NCBI GenBank assembly: GCA_019359595.1
Contig: JAHHGZ010000013.1
Location: 114,827 to 178,826 of the forward strand
Direction of reading: 5' to 3'
DNA length: 64,000 bases
Source of the DNA: Cyanomargarita calcarea GSE-NOS-MK-12-04C
GTDB lineage: Bacteria; Cyanobacteriota; Cyanobacteriia; Cyanobacteriales; Nostocaceae
The notes under the pieces: model-generated
Databases searched by the model: none
What the model saw: only the letters and a program-made list of their open reading frames with translations
Told to the model about the DNA's origin: nothing
Part shown: piece after piece, positions 18,595-28,142 of the stretch
Layout: the number at the start of each line of letters is the position of its first letter
How positions within the stretch are numbered: the first letter of the stretch is position 1
Position numbers and translations under genes: made by a program

Positions 18595-19749
18595 TCATTG
18601 GGTAGGATTGAGAATAACTTTAAGCAAAGTTCTACCAGGTGAACTATCAAACTTATTCAATGCAAACTCATGAGCTTGAATTCCCATTTGCGGCCAATTT
18701 GCTTGAGCTAGCCAAGCTTTTTCTAGTGCTGCACCGAAAGACTTAGCAGTTGGTGCTTCCGCGATAAATCCAGTCTGTTGCTCTTCAATCCACTCAACAT
18801 TCCCTCCCACATCGCTCACAACGGCAGGACGACCGCACAGCATTGCCTCTACTAGAGCAAGAGGTGTACCTTCTGCTCTTGAAGGCATTACTAAAATATG
18901 GTTGTCTGCCCAAACGGATCTGAGATCGCTGACATGTCCCATAAACTTAATTCGGTCAGTGATATTATAGTGTTGAGCCAACTCATGTAAGTAAGCTTGG
19001 TCAGGCCCAGAGCCATATAGACAACATTGCCAATCTCGCTCCTTCCATACAGGAGAACCGAGCGCTTCAAACAACACGTCTTGACCCTTATAGGCTGCTT
19101 CTAAGCGAGCGACACAAGCGAAACTTACTTTTGACTGTGTTGGAGGGGGAACCAAGCTGCGATCGCTCAAGTTAACAGGGTTTTGCACCACGCTAGCATT
19201 GGGTAAAGACATAGCTAGTTGACGTTCTGCCAATTTCAGATTGTGTTCTGAAACAAAAGCAATATGAGCAGCTTGATTAAAAAACTGTTGAGCAGTACTC
19301 CGTTGAACTGGACTCTCAAATGAAGAAGTATCGGAATTAAACTGACAGATAATTATATAGGGAATTGAGCTAGAACGGAGTAAATTTAAAAGGTCGGGAT
19401 AATATATAGCATCATAACTGCTGCCTTGACTGATACAAATAACATCTGGTTTGCAGTCAAAAGCAGGCTTATAGAAAGATTTAGGAGAAAAAGGTCTGAG
19501 AAAAGTTTTGACCTGAGTAAGTTTTCTGATGCCTCTGTAGAATAAAGACAGCGATCGCGGACGGGGTAATAAATGGGCACTTTGTTTTTGAAGTTGGACA
19601 ATCAATGGGTGAGAGACAGACCAGTCATAAATTGACAGGAAAAGTTCATGACCCTCAGCAAGGCCTTGCTCTGCCATTTTCACCCACAGATATTCACTTC
19701 CTCCCCAAGGAGAGTTTGCCATTGTAGAAATGATCGCGATTTTTGTCAT
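18595..19749 (-). CDS. Family 4 glycosyltransferase
   Basis: A 384-residue GT-B enzyme. The N-terminus reads 'IAIISTMANSPWGGSEYLWVKMA', with the glycine loop. The donor half has 'VSFACVARLEAAYKGQDVLFEAL', 'CLYGSGPDQAYLHELA' and an intact EX7E site in 'MPSRAEGTPLALVEAMLCGRPAV'. It is 28 bases upstream of the GT2 at 17538-18566 on the same strand, so both are likely co-transcribed. The donor sugar cannot be read from sequence. Confidence 0.92.
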   Translation of the reverse strand: MTKIAIISTMANSPWGGSEYLWVKMAEQGLAEGHELFLSIYDWSVSHPLIVQLQKQSAHLLPRPRSLSLFYRGIRKLTQVKTFLRPFSPKSFYKPAFDCKPDVICISQGSSYDAIYYPDLLNLLRSSSIPYIIICQFNSDTSSFESPVQRSTAQQFFNQAAHIAFVSEHNLKLAERQLAMSLPNASVVQNPVNLSDRSLVPPPTQSKVSFACVARLEAAYKGQDVLFEALGSPVWKERDWQCCLYGSGPDQAYLHELAQHYNITDRIKFMGHVSDLRSVWADNHILVMPSRAEGTPLALVEAMLCGRPAVVSDVGGNVEWIEEQQTGFIAEAPTAKSFGAALEKAWLAQANWPQMGIQAHEFALNKFDSSPGRTLLKVILNPTQ

Positions 19750-19839
19750 TTGTTTTTTTAATAACTAATGAAATAGCTTTAGCATTTTAGTGATGTAATA
19801 TATTCATTACGTAATTTCAAGTCCGCAACCAGACTGGTG

Positions 19840-20937
19840 TCAACCAATAACCTTTGAGTAAACCTCCAGAGTTTGCATAGCAATTTTGTCCCAAGTAAGG
19901 TTTTCTTCAACAAAAAAGCGTGCCGCTGCACCTCTTGTATTTTGCTGTTGTGGATCGTCGATCAGTTTGATGACTGACTCTACCATTCCATCTATATCTC
20001 CAACTGGCAGTAAGTCAGCAAAATCATTTCTAGTGTAATCCAGTAGTCCTCCTACATTGTTAGAAACTACAGGTAAACCACAAGACATACCCTCTAAGAG
20101 TGCATTATTAGCGGTGCTATCAATAATTGGCAACAATAATAGACTAGCTTGTTGATAAATTGTGCGTAGTTGTTCATCTGAAATTCCAGCGTGCCAAGTC
20201 ACTTGTTCATGACGTGCAATTCTATAAAATGCGGGATGATCTCGCTTACTTATTGGCACAATCATGTCAAATCTAATATTGGGATTTTTCGCAATTAGTT
20301 GGTCTACAACTACTGCAAGCGTATCAATATCACGTAACCAAGTACCTGAAAAAACACAGCGTGGATATTTTTCAGCTTTATCAGAGTCCACAGTTTCAGA
20401 TTTTGGTTTAAAGAAGTCAATATCCACACCGTGGGGAACAAAAAAAACACGTCCTGGAAGATAATTTTCAAAATATGAAACTTCTCTACTTCCAGGAACA
20501 ATTAAAGCATTCAATAAAGCAATTCTGTCTTCATAGCGATGCATTAAACGCCACCAACTAGTGGGTTGATGAGCTGTACCTACAATCTTGAGAGATAATC
20601 GTTGTTTCCAGTCCAGCAAAATTCCTAAACTATGCTCGACATAAGCAGTGTGGATGAGATCGGTCTTTTGAGTAAAAGCCTTCCACAGCAGTGCAAATTC
20701 GGCTATAGTACTCTCACTATTGTAATATGGGCTGACTTTTGCTTGTTTGGTTAGACCTGAAATAATCCGTTTGCCAACGCTAGGAATATTTTTGTATTCT
20801 TTGCAAATACTAGAGTGATTAACTGTCTGTAATTCTGCAATAGCCTCAAAAAGTTGATCGTAACCACTATGACTGCCCATCCAGCCAAAATTTTCCCGCA
20901 ACCATAAAATATTGGGTTTTATATTTTGTCTCATCAT
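19840..20937 (-). CDS. Family 4 glycosyltransferase with altered EX7E motif
   Basis: A 365-residue GT-B enzyme with 'FVPHGVDIDFFKP' (about residues 165-177), a typical GT4 linker, and 'RCVFSGTWLRDIDTLAVVVDQL' opening the donor domain. The motif region reads 'LPIIDSTANNALLEGMSCGLPVV', so the second Glu is present while the first is replaced by Ser or shifted to Asp. This change is seen in other GT4 members and need not abolish activity. It sits between another GT4 and a GT2 gene in the same operon-like run, with 60-90 base gaps. Confidence 0.88.
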   Translation of the reverse strand: MMRQNIKPNILWLRENFGWMGSHSGYDQLFEAIAELQTVNHSSICKEYKNIPSVGKRIISGLTKQAKVSPYYNSESTIAEFALLWKAFTQKTDLIHTAYVEHSLGILLDWKQRLSLKIVGTAHQPTSWWRLMHRYEDRIALLNALIVPGSREVSYFENYLPGRVFFVPHGVDIDFFKPKSETVDSDKAEKYPRCVFSGTWLRDIDTLAVVVDQLIAKNPNIRFDMIVPISKRDHPAFYRIARHEQVTWHAGISDEQLRTIYQQASLLLLPIIDSTANNALLEGMSCGLPVVSNNVGGLLDYTRNDFADLLPVGDIDGMVESVIKLIDDPQQQNTRGAAARFFVEENLTWDKIAMQTLEVYSKVIG

Positions 20938-20996
20938 TCCTCACTTATTAAGTAACCAATTACCGGAAGAATAGAGCATGGATATGTTAGAGATTT

Positions 20997-21950
20997 TTAT
21001 TGTTTTGATTGAGAAATAACCCATGAAGGACAATTTCCAAATTTGCGGAAGATGTAGTCCTTAACACCCTGTAGTGCTGCTTTCTTCTTCAGACGTTCTC
21101 GTGCGGTTATTTTAAAACTGAAATAGCTGCGGAGCAGTCCGTAAGTTTGGATGAAAACTAATTTGTAGAGTTTTATAGCTTCTATAAAAGTAGTATTTCG
21201 CTCAATCCACAATAGTCTATTTCGCGAGAAAAAGTATTCCTGATGAGGAGCACCGTCACCACCACTAAAGCTTGATGAAATTTTGTGCCATACCTTTGAA
21301 CCTGGAACAAGAAAGCACTGATATCCGGCTCGTTTAGCCCGATAACACCAATCACTTTCTTCATAGGTAAGGAAGTATCTAGGCTCCATTGTGCCTATTT
21401 TTTTTATGACTTCAGCTTTCACCAGCAATGAACAGCCACAGATATAATCCGTTTCCTTAATTTCCTCCCAGCTTGTGCCATCATCAACTACTCCCCATCC
21501 TACATGAGTAAATTTAGCTGCATCAGGTAACCATTGCCCTCCGGCATACCAAATTTTCTCTGGTTCCCCGTAAAAATATATTTTTGACCCGAACATTCCA
21601 GCATTAGGGTATTTTTCAGCGGCATTCATAAATGCCCAAAGGATTTGGGGATCGACTACAGTATCATTATTTAATAGGAAAACATAGTCAGCCCCTTCAG
21701 AGAGTGCATAATCAATCCCAACATTATTGCCTGCTGCAAAACCAAGATTTGCACCATTATCAATGACGTGTACTTGAGGAAATTTTTCTTGAAATACTGT
21801 TACAGAGTCATCCGATGAACCATTGTCCATCACAACAGTTTTATAGTTGGGATAATCAATTTGATGAACAGATTCCAGACATTCAATAGTATCTTCTTTG
21901 CCATTCCAATTCAGAATCAGAATATAAATTAAAGGAACGTTAGTTTCCAT
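20997..21950 (-). CDS. Family 2 glycosyltransferase, rhamnosyltransferase-like
   Basis: The 317-residue protein matches the GT2 group that includes many rhamnosyltransferases: 'LIYILILNWNGKEDTIECLESV', 'VMDNGSSDDSV', 'VIDNGANLGFAAGNNVGIDYAL', the metal site 'LLNNDTVVDP' and 'GCSLLVKAEVIKKIG', 'FLTYEESDWCYRAKRAGY' in the acceptor half. Being 34 bases downstream of rfbD and in the same run as the whole dTDP-rhamnose pathway, transfer of rhamnose is a reasonable guess. The sequence itself proves only the fold and family. Confidence 0.9.
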   Translation of the reverse strand: METNVPLIYILILNWNGKEDTIECLESVHQIDYPNYKTVVMDNGSSDDSVTVFQEKFPQVHVIDNGANLGFAAGNNVGIDYALSEGADYVFLLNNDTVVDPQILWAFMNAAEKYPNAGMFGSKIYFYGEPEKIWYAGGQWLPDAAKFTHVGWGVVDDGTSWEEIKETDYICGCSLLVKAEVIKKIGTMEPRYFLTYEESDWCYRAKRAGYQCFLVPGSKVWHKISSSFSGGDGAPHQEYFFSRNRLLWIERNTTFIEAIKLYKLVFIQTYGLLRSYFSFKITARERLKKKAALQGVKDYIFRKFGNCPSWVISQSKQ

Positions 21951-21984
21951 TAATGCCTCAACCTCTAGATATTAAATTAATTAC

Positions 21985-22896
21985 TTATTCTGAACTTGAA
22001 GAAGATAGCACTAACTCTAAACTTTGTTGCCAGTTAGGCAAAGCTACCCCAAATTGAGTCGATATTTTAGAAGTATCCAACGAAGAATAAGCGGGTCTTT
22101 TGGCTGGTGTTGGATACTCGCTTGAAGGAATTGCCAGCAAATTTTTAAGCTTTTGTTGACTGCGGTTAGGGTCAAGTTCAAAAATCGCTTTTGCAAAATC
22201 ATACCAACTAGTTTGACCAGTAGCTGTAAGGTGGTAAACCCCACTGTTACTACTCAATAAACCCATTAAATCGTGTCTTCCCTGAGTAAGAATTTCTGCT
22301 GTTGATTCAGCAATCATTCGACTCCAGGTCGGAGCTCCCATTTGGTCGTTCACTACTTTTAATTCTTCCCGCTCCCGTCCCAATTTCAGCATGGTTAACA
22401 GAAAGTTTTTACCTCTGGTACCATAGACCCAACTTGTTCGCAAAATTATATGAGGTAGACCAACTGCTTGAATTGCTTGTTCCCCAGCTAGTTTAGTTTT
22501 GCCGTAGATATTTTGTGGGTCAGTCGCATCTGCTTCAGTATAAGGCCTTGCTTGAGTGCCGTTGAATACGTAGTCTGTTGAGTAATGAATAACTCCCGCA
22601 CCTAAAAGCTTGGCTTCTTCGGCTATTACACCCGGTGCGATTCCATTCACAGCCATTGCCAATTCGGGTTCGGACTCTGCTTTATCTACCGCAGTGTATG
22701 CAGCAGGGTTGACAATTAAGTCAGGCTTAACTTCCCGAATTACCGCACGAATTGTATCAGGTGCAGACAAATCCATCCGCAGACTGGGGGAAGCAATTTC
22801 ACGTCCCGCAGATATTACCTCACCAAAAGTCATCAAGCTCTGTTGCAGTTCCCAACCAACTTGACCGCTAGTGCCTGTTAAAAGTATTCGCATCAT
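21985..22896 (-). CDS. rfbD: dTDP-4-dehydrorhamnose reductase
   Basis: A 303-residue short-chain dehydrogenase/reductase of the extended RmlD type. It has the nucleotide-binding 'ILLTGTSGQVGWELQQ' at the N-terminus, 'YSTDYVFNGTQARPYTEAD' near residue 108 and the catalytic YxxxK in 'NIYGKTKLAGEQA'. It reduces dTDP-4-keto-L-rhamnose to dTDP-L-rhamnose with NAD(P)H, the last step of the pathway. The ATG overlaps the rfbC stop by four bases (ATGA), which implies translational coupling. A second ATG follows directly; either could start. Confidence 0.96.
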   Translation of the reverse strand: MMRILLTGTSGQVGWELQQSLMTFGEVISAGREIASPSLRMDLSAPDTIRAVIREVKPDLIVNPAAYTAVDKAESEPELAMAVNGIAPGVIAEEAKLLGAGVIHYSTDYVFNGTQARPYTEADATDPQNIYGKTKLAGEQAIQAVGLPHIILRTSWVYGTRGKNFLLTMLKLGREREELKVVNDQMGAPTWSRMIAESTAEILTQGRHDLMGLLSSNSGVYHLTATGQTSWYDFAKAIFELDPNRSQQKLKNLLAIPSSEYPTPAKRPAYSSLDTSKISTQFGVALPNWQQSLELVLSSSSSE

Positions 22897-23438
22897 GCAT
22901 AAACCTCAGCATCTTTCAGGAGTTTTCCCGCTTGGTCTTTGCCAGAAAGAATTGGTTCATCTTTAAGAGGCCATGCGATCGCAATATCCGGGTCGTTCCA
23001 TAAGACGCTGCGTTCGTACTGGGGTGCGTAGTAGCTCGTAGCTTTATAAAGCACTTCTGCGTATTCGGAAACTACTAAGAAACCGTGACCAAAACCCCCA
23101 GGAATCCATAGCATCTGCTTGTTTTGAGCGCTTAAATTAACACCGACCCATTTACCGAAGTATTTGGAATTTGCTCGCAAATCAACAGCAACATCAAATA
23201 TTTCACCAAGCACAGCCCGCACCAATTTGCCTTGGGGTTGTTGAATTTGATAGTGCAAGCCGCGCAACACATTTTTGGTTGAACGGGAATGATTATCTTG
23301 GACAAAACGTTCTTGAATATTTGCTTTTTCAAGGAAAGCTTGCTCGTTGTAACTTTCCAAGAAAAAGCCACGCTCATCTTCAAAAACTCGCGGTTCGATT
23401 ACCAATACATCGGGAATTTCAGTCTGTATTACTTTCAC
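22893..23438 (-). CDS. rfbC: dTDP-4-dehydrorhamnose 3,5-epimerase
   Basis: The 181-residue cupin matches RmlC in length and motifs: 'VLVIEPRVFEDERGFFLESYNEQAF', 'FVQDNHSRSTKNVLRGLHYQ' with the catalytic His, 'KLVRAVLGEIFDVAVDLR' and 'WIPGGFGHGFLVVSE'. It epimerises C3 and C5 of dTDP-4-keto-6-deoxyglucose. It is coupled to rfbD by a four-base overlap, but separated from rfbA upstream by the 39-base repeat array, so transcript continuity across that array is uncertain. A 'gaggaaagtac' ribosome site lies before the start. Confidence 0.96.
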   Translation of the reverse strand: MKVIQTEIPDVLVIEPRVFEDERGFFLESYNEQAFLEKANIQERFVQDNHSRSTKNVLRGLHYQIQQPQGKLVRAVLGEIFDVAVDLRANSKYFGKWVGVNLSAQNKQMLWIPGGFGHGFLVVSEYAEVLYKATSYYAPQYERSVLWNDPDIAIAWPLKDEPILSGKDQAGKLLKDAEVYA

Positions 23439-23513
23439 AGTACTTTCCTCTTATATGTCTGTAAATTCCTAAATTTAGCGATCGCGTTTTGTAGTTGGTT
23501 TTTACCCCACCCT

Positions 23514-23782
23514 AACCCTCCCCTTGCAAAGGGGAGGGAACTGAATTTCCAGTCTCCCCCCTTTACAAAGGGAGGGAACTGAATTTCTAGTCTCCCCCCT
23601 TTACAAAGGGAGGGAACTGAATTTCCAGTCTCCCCCCTTTACAAAGGGGAGGGAACTGAATTTCTAGTCTCCCCCCTTTACAAAGGGGAGGGAACTGAAT
23701 TTCTAGTCTCCCCCCCTTGCAAAGGGGAGGGAACTGAATTTCCAGTCTCCCCCCTTTACAAGGGGGGATTAAGGGGGGTAAT
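23514..23782. repeat. Tandem array of a 39-base GC-rich unit
   Basis: Six full copies and a partial seventh of a unit of about 39 bases (core CTTTACAAAGGGGAGGG then AACTGAATTTCTAGT). The CCCCCTTTACAAAGGGG part is self-complementary, so each unit can form a hairpin. Copies differ by a few bases (T/C at one site; GGGG or GGG). Because 39 is divisible by three, both strands carry an open frame, which explains the apparent small protein of 13-residue repeats; I do not regard it as a gene. The array separates rfbA from rfbC. Confidence 0.92.
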
Positions 23783-23885
23783 TTGACTTGTGTGTACACC
23801 GTAGCTTCCCTAGTAGGGGAGAGAGGGGTTAGGTTTTTTGGTGGTCTATTGGCTTGAACATCGTTGTAAACCTCTATCCACCAAT

Positions 23886-24803
23886 TTAGACATTAGATAA
23901 TGCAACTTGATGATTCAGAACCTGAAAATTAGCGATCTCAGCATTTATGATGTCCATCAGGTAACGACCATAAGTACTTTTTGCTAATGGTTTCGCAAGT
24001 TGATAGAGTTGATCGACATTGATATATCCCTGACGGTAGGCAATTTCTTCGACACAAGCGATTTTAAATCCTTGCCGTTGTTCCAGGGTTTGAATAAAGC
24101 TGGCGGCTTGGTGCAAAGATTCATGGGTACCTGTATCCAACCAAGCGTAACCCCTACCCAAAAGCTCAACCTGCAATTGTCCTTGATTGAGATAAACCCG
24201 GCTCAAGTCAGTGATTTCTAGCTCGTTACGGGGTGATGGTTTAAGATTAGCGGCAATTTCTGCAACTTGGGAGTCGTAAAAATAAATACCGGGTACCGCG
24301 TAGTTAGATTTGGGTTCGCTGGGCTTTTCCTCAAGGCTGACTACTCGCCCAGTTGTATCAAATTCAACTACGCCATAATGTTGGGGTTCAGCGACTCGAT
24401 AGCCGAAAACGAGCGCACCTTCACGCAATTTGGCTGCACGAGCCAACACATCGACCAAACCATGACCGTAGAAAAGGTTATCACCTAAAATTAGGCATAC
24501 AGGTTCGTTACCGATAAAATCTTTACCTAAAATAAAAGCTTGTGCCAAACCTTCCGGTCGAGGTTGCTCCACATAGCTAAATTTCATACCCCACTGGCTG
24601 CCATCCTGCAAAAGTTGCTGAAACAGTGGCAGATGGTCGGGTGTCGAGATAATTAGGATCTCACGAATCCCAGCCAACATTAGAGTTGACAATGGGTAGT
24701 AGATCATTGGTTTATCGTAGACTGGCATTAACTGTTTGCTTACCACTTTGGTGAGTGGGTACAGCCTCGTACCGGAACCGCCAGCTAAAATGATACCCTT
24801 CAT
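23886..24803 (-). CDS. rfbA: Glucose-1-phosphate thymidylyltransferase
   Basis: The 305-residue protein has the nucleotidyltransferase signature '[18 protein letters not shown]' at its start, '[20 protein letters not shown]', '[16 protein letters not shown]' with the metal-binding Asp, and '[16 protein letters not shown]'. It makes dTDP-glucose from glucose-1-phosphate and dTTP, the first step to dTDP-L-rhamnose. It is slightly longer than the common 290 residues because of a C-terminal tail. It lies between rfbB and rfbC, all on the - strand. Confidence 0.96.
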   Translation of the reverse strand: MKGIILAGGSGTRLYPLTKVVSKQLMPVYDKPMIYYPLSTLMLAGIREILIISTPDHLPLFQQLLQDGSQWGMKFSYVEQPRPEGLAQAFILGKDFIGNEPVCLILGDNLFYGHGLVDVLARAAKLREGALVFGYRVAEPQHYGVVEFDTTGRVVSLEEKPSEPKSNYAVPGIYFYDSQVAEIAANLKPSPRNELEITDLSRVYLNQGQLQVELLGRGYAWLDTGTHESLHQAASFIQTLEQRQGFKIACVEEIAYRQGYINVDQLYQLAKPLAKSTYGRYLMDIINAEIANFQVLNHQVALSNV

Positions 24804-24977
24804 ACTTCACTCCTCGTGTTGGTTGGGATGCTTGTTAGATCCGCCTGCACCCAATCCGGGTGGGGCTACTCTCAATACTGCGAAGGTTTTGAGCCGTGAA
24901 ATAAATTACCCTTCGGGATGCCTTCGGCTACATAGCAAGAAGCTAAAACCCATTAAAAAGGGTTAAAAGACTCCCCA

Positions 24978-24994
24978 GTAAGCTAAAAGCTTAC
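24978..24994. repeat. Small perfect hairpin in the rfbB-rfbA gap
   Basis: GTAAGCT AAA AGCTTAC is an exact seven-base stem with a three-base loop. It lies in the 286-base gap 24804-25089 between rfbB and rfbA, which also contains degenerate repeat fragments around CCCAAAATTTATTTTAGGGC. It is not followed by a T run on either strand, so terminator function is doubtful. Confidence 0.6.
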
Positions 24995-25089
24995 TTCAGC
25001 TATTAGCCCAAAATTTATTTTAGGGCGGGATTTTGGGCTTAACCGAGCAGTATTGGGGCTACTCTTACAAAGCCTGACGATTGCTGGTG

Positions 25090-26175
25090 CTAGATTGGCG
25101 ATGACGCGACTTGGCGATCGCTGTAGTTTTGCTCAATCCAAGTTTGGTAAGCACCAGATTGGACTTCTTCAACCCAATTTGGATTGTTCAGGTACCACTG
25201 AATTGTCTTTAACAAACCACTATCAAAATTCTCCTTTGGTTCCCAACCCAAATCGCGCTTGATTTTGCTACAGTCAATTGCATAACGGCGGTCATGACCG
25301 GGGCGGTCTTTAACAAAAGTTATCAGATCGGAACGACGCAAGCCTGGTTTGGGAGCCAATTTATCGAGAACTTCACAAATTTCCTCAACTACTGTGAGGT
25401 TGTTCTGCTCGTTGTTACCACCAACATTGTAAGTTTCTCCAAGACGGCTTTGTTGCAGAACCAACTGAATTGCGTCGCAATGGTCATCAACATACAGCCA
25501 GTCGCGGACATTCTGACCATCCCCATAGATTGGTAAGGGTTTAGCATTCAATGCGTTGAGAGTAATTAAGGGAATTAGTTTTTCTGGAAACTGGCGCGGG
25601 CCGTAGTTATTGGAGCAGTTGGTTGTTAAAGTGGGGAGGCCGTAGGTGTGATAGTAAGCGCGTACTAAATGGTCAGACCCGGCTTTTGATGCTGCATAGG
25701 GGCTGTTGGGTGCGTAGGGGGTATCTTCTCGAAATGCGGGATCGGTTGGACTGAGGGAACCGTAGACTTCATCGGTCGATACGTGCAAGAAGCGGAATTT
25801 TTCGCGCTTTTCTGGGGATAATTTTTCCCAGTAAGCTTTGCTCGCTTCTAGGAGTTGGAAGGTTCCGAGTACGTTTGTTTGAATAAAATCTAGCGGACTG
25901 AGAATCGAGCGATCGACATGACTCTCGGCTGCGAAGTTAAGAATCGCGTCTGGTTGGTACCGCTCCAGAAGGTAACCTAACATTTCTGTATCGCTGATGT
26001 CTCCCCGAACAAAATAATATCCGGGATCGTTCTGCAATTCTGCAAGGGTTTGGGGATTGCAGGCATAGGTTAACTTATCGAGGTTGATAATGTTAGCCCA
26101 CTGCTCTTTTCTCGCCTTGAGGATGAAATTGGAACCGATAAAACCGACACCGCCTGTGACTAAGAATGTTTGCAT
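25090..26175 (-). CDS. rfbB: dTDP-glucose 4,6-dehydratase
   Basis: A 361-residue extended SDR enzyme: NAD-binding 'FLVTGGVGFIGSNFILKA' at the start, 'NFAAESHVDRSI' near residue 80, 'HVSTDEVYGSL' with the catalytic Thr-Asp-Glu, and 'YAASKAGSDHLVRAYYHTYGLP' with YxxxK. It converts dTDP-glucose to dTDP-4-keto-6-deoxyglucose. With rfbA, rfbC and rfbD it completes the dTDP-L-rhamnose route in this window. The upstream neighbour on the same strand is the WbsX-like gene, 25 bases away. Confidence 0.96.
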   Translation of the reverse strand: MQTFLVTGGVGFIGSNFILKARKEQWANIINLDKLTYACNPQTLAELQNDPGYYFVRGDISDTEMLGYLLERYQPDAILNFAAESHVDRSILSPLDFIQTNVLGTFQLLEASKAYWEKLSPEKREKFRFLHVSTDEVYGSLSPTDPAFREDTPYAPNSPYAASKAGSDHLVRAYYHTYGLPTLTTNCSNNYGPRQFPEKLIPLITLNALNAKPLPIYGDGQNVRDWLYVDDHCDAIQLVLQQSRLGETYNVGGNNEQNNLTVVEEICEVLDKLAPKPGLRRSDLITFVKDRPGHDRRYAIDCSKIKRDLGWEPKENFDSGLLKTIQWYLNNPNWVEEVQSGAYQTWIEQNYSDRQVASSPI

Positions 26176-26200
26176 ATTTGTAGTTTAATAAATTAACTAA

Positions 26201-27295
26201 TTAGGTTGATGATAATGCTCTTTGGGTAGCTTCTAGATAAGCATGTCCCCATTTTTGACAGGGTTCCAAATGATTGCCCTCAGCCCACTCATTCCAGGCA
26301 TTAATAAAAATAATTTTTTCGCTGGATTCGTTAGATAATGTCTTTTTGACAACCTCTTTTAACCAACGTTCATAAATTTCAGGTGTGGAGTTCCGCAAAA
26401 TCGTTGCATTCCCTTTTGTGCGACGAGAAGAATTGTCCCAAGATGGAGTAACGCAAGGAAAACGCTTGTAGTCAGAGGCTGGTTTTGCCAACATCCGCTC
26501 AACCATCGTCATGTAATCATAAATATTATTCTCTGCATAAGCCTTCTCAGCCAGTCTCAGCTTTCTTGCCAATCTGTAGAGTTTCCCCTGTTGCAATGGG
26601 GAACCAAGTCTTTGCCAGTCAGGTTGAAACTCTACAGATGCATCAAACCCAATTAAACTAGGGTCGCTATGTTCGTCTGCAAAACTTTCGACTTTGCACA
26701 AAAATATCTCACCAATTCCCAGTTTGTGTGCTTCTTCACGCCAGGTTTTGGCTGTTGTGAGCGGATCTGGAATTCTCTCTGTCCGATAAACCAAAAATAA
26801 AGGCTTGCCATCAATCCGAATATAGCGGGGGTCTTTGAATGCTTGAGCAAGCCATTGCATATGCTGTCTATCGTCTTCTTCGCTATAGACTTGCTCCATC
26901 AACATTTCACGTTCTAAACCATCCCACCTTCGAGTCCAGTTTTCGTTTGCCCAGCACAAGCAAAAAGGGAAATCAGGCTGTCTTGAAGCCAGGATATCAT
27001 TAACGGGACGTTCCAATAGTCGCTTGCCATTAAACCAGTAGTGGTAATAGCAAAAACCGTGAATACCGTAGGATTTTGCTAAATCTGCTTGAGATTGACG
27101 AGTCTCTGGCAAACGCAAATCGTAAAAGCCCAAGTCAGCAGGAAGGTGGGGTTGATAATGTCCTGGAAATAGAGGTTTGGCTTTAGAGACATTAGTCCAT
27201 TCAGTGAATCCTTTACCCCACCACTTATCATTTTCTGGAATCGGGTGATATTGGGGAAGATAGAATGCGATCGCTTGAAGCAGATTATTATTCAT
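26201..27295 (-). CDS. WbsX-like glycan-locus protein (GH99-like domain)
   Basis: The 364-residue protein matches the WbsX family (PF14307): 'AIAFYLPQYHPIPENDKWWGKGFTEWTNV' at the N-terminus, 'GIHGFCYYHYWFNGKRLLERPV', 'FCLCWANENWTRRWDG', 'PSWDNSSRR' and 'FINAWNEWAEGNHLEP'. The fold is related to GH99 endo-mannosidases. WbsX genes are standard residents of O-antigen and capsule loci, where they are called glycosyltransferases, though the activity is not well settled. It is 25 bases from rfbB and may share its transcript. Confidence 0.88.
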   Translation of the reverse strand: MNNNLLQAIAFYLPQYHPIPENDKWWGKGFTEWTNVSKAKPLFPGHYQPHLPADLGFYDLRLPETRQSQADLAKSYGIHGFCYYHYWFNGKRLLERPVNDILASRQPDFPFCLCWANENWTRRWDGLEREMLMEQVYSEEDDRQHMQWLAQAFKDPRYIRIDGKPLFLVYRTERIPDPLTTAKTWREEAHKLGIGEIFLCKVESFADEHSDPSLIGFDASVEFQPDWQRLGSPLQQGKLYRLARKLRLAEKAYAENNIYDYMTMVERMLAKPASDYKRFPCVTPSWDNSSRRTKGNATILRNSTPEIYERWLKEVVKKTLSNESSEKIIFINAWNEWAEGNHLEPCQKWGHAYLEATQRALSST

Positions 27296-27422
27296 GATCT
27301 CAGCTTACTAATTTATTTAGATACTTCATCTTGATTGTATCTTTGAAAAGTTTGTCTGTTTAGAAAGCAAAGCCTCAAGTGATGTGTTAATGTTAATTTT
27401 ATAAAGTATTAAGCTTCAACTT

Positions 27423-28142
27423 TTATGCAATCTGAAAAAATGAAGTAATTTTCCGTAGATAGTAATCCTTTAAAGCCTGTTGTCTTAATTTTTTTAGGTC
27501 GTGCCCTATCGGGTCATTTTCAGGCTTACTACTTAATCCACCACCATAAAACTTTGCAATAATTCTATCTAAATAAATAGAATCCGTTTTAGAGAAGAAA
27601 CGAAGATTGATTTCCCAATCACCACATACAGGATATTGAAGCTTGTATTTGCCAAATCTTTGAAATAATTCTTTCCTATAAAAAATAGCTTGATGGCAAA
27701 TATTTTTAGTGAGTAATTTTTTTATATCAAAATATCCATCATATACTTGACCTGCTTTTGCCCAAGATGTGTCGTCAGATATATAAGTGTTTCCGTATAT
27801 GATTCCATGCTTTTTCAAAACGGGAGTATTTGAGATATCTAAAAAGACATCTTTATCAAAAATCTCATCGTCACTGCCCATAAAATAAAGCCATTTACCT
27901 TCAGCGAGATCGATACCTTTATTCATGGCATCATACACACCTTTATCTGGTTCGCTAACAATTTTGATATTTTTGAAATGGTCATGAAAGTTATTAACCT
28001 TAGCTATAGTTCCATCAGAGGAACCACCATCTAATACACAAATTTCAAACTTTTGATAGGTTTGACAAATTAGTGAATTAAGGCATCTTTCAATGGTTTC
28101 GGAAGAGTTATAAGTTGGAATAATTACAGATAGGAAAGACAT
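27423..28142 (-). CDS. Family 2 glycosyltransferase
   Basis: The start at 28142 gives the normal GT2 opening 'MSFLSVIIPTYNSSETIERCL'; the frame is open eleven residues further. The 239-residue enzyme has 'CVLDGGSSDGTIAKV', 'GVYDAMNKGIDLAEGKWLYFMGSDDEIF' (metal site S-D-D) and 'ICHQAIFYRKELFQRFGKY' with 'CGDWEINLRFF' in the acceptor half. This pattern matches the WcaA-like group often involved in colanic-acid-type polymers. Its AT content is clearly higher than that of the rhamnose genes, as for the next gene, hinting that the two arrived together. Confidence 0.92.
   Translation of the reverse strand: MSFLSVIIPTYNSSETIERCLNSLICQTYQKFEICVLDGGSSDGTIAKVNNFHDHFKNIKIVSEPDKGVYDAMNKGIDLAEGKWLYFMGSDDEIFDKDVFLDISNTPVLKKHGIIYGNTYISDDTSWAKAGQVYDGYFDIKKLLTKNICHQAIFYRKELFQRFGKYKLQYPVCGDWEINLRFFSKTDSIYLDRIIAKFYGGGLSSKPENDPIGHDLKKLRQQALKDYYLRKITSFFQIA

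Noticed and set aside
23514..23782. Possible CRISPR array
   Set aside because: The units are directly adjacent with no unique spacers, and no cas genes are in the window.
23587..23799. 70-codon frame of 13-residue repeats
   Set aside because: It is produced by the 39-base DNA repeat, which is open on both strands; no ribosome site or family.
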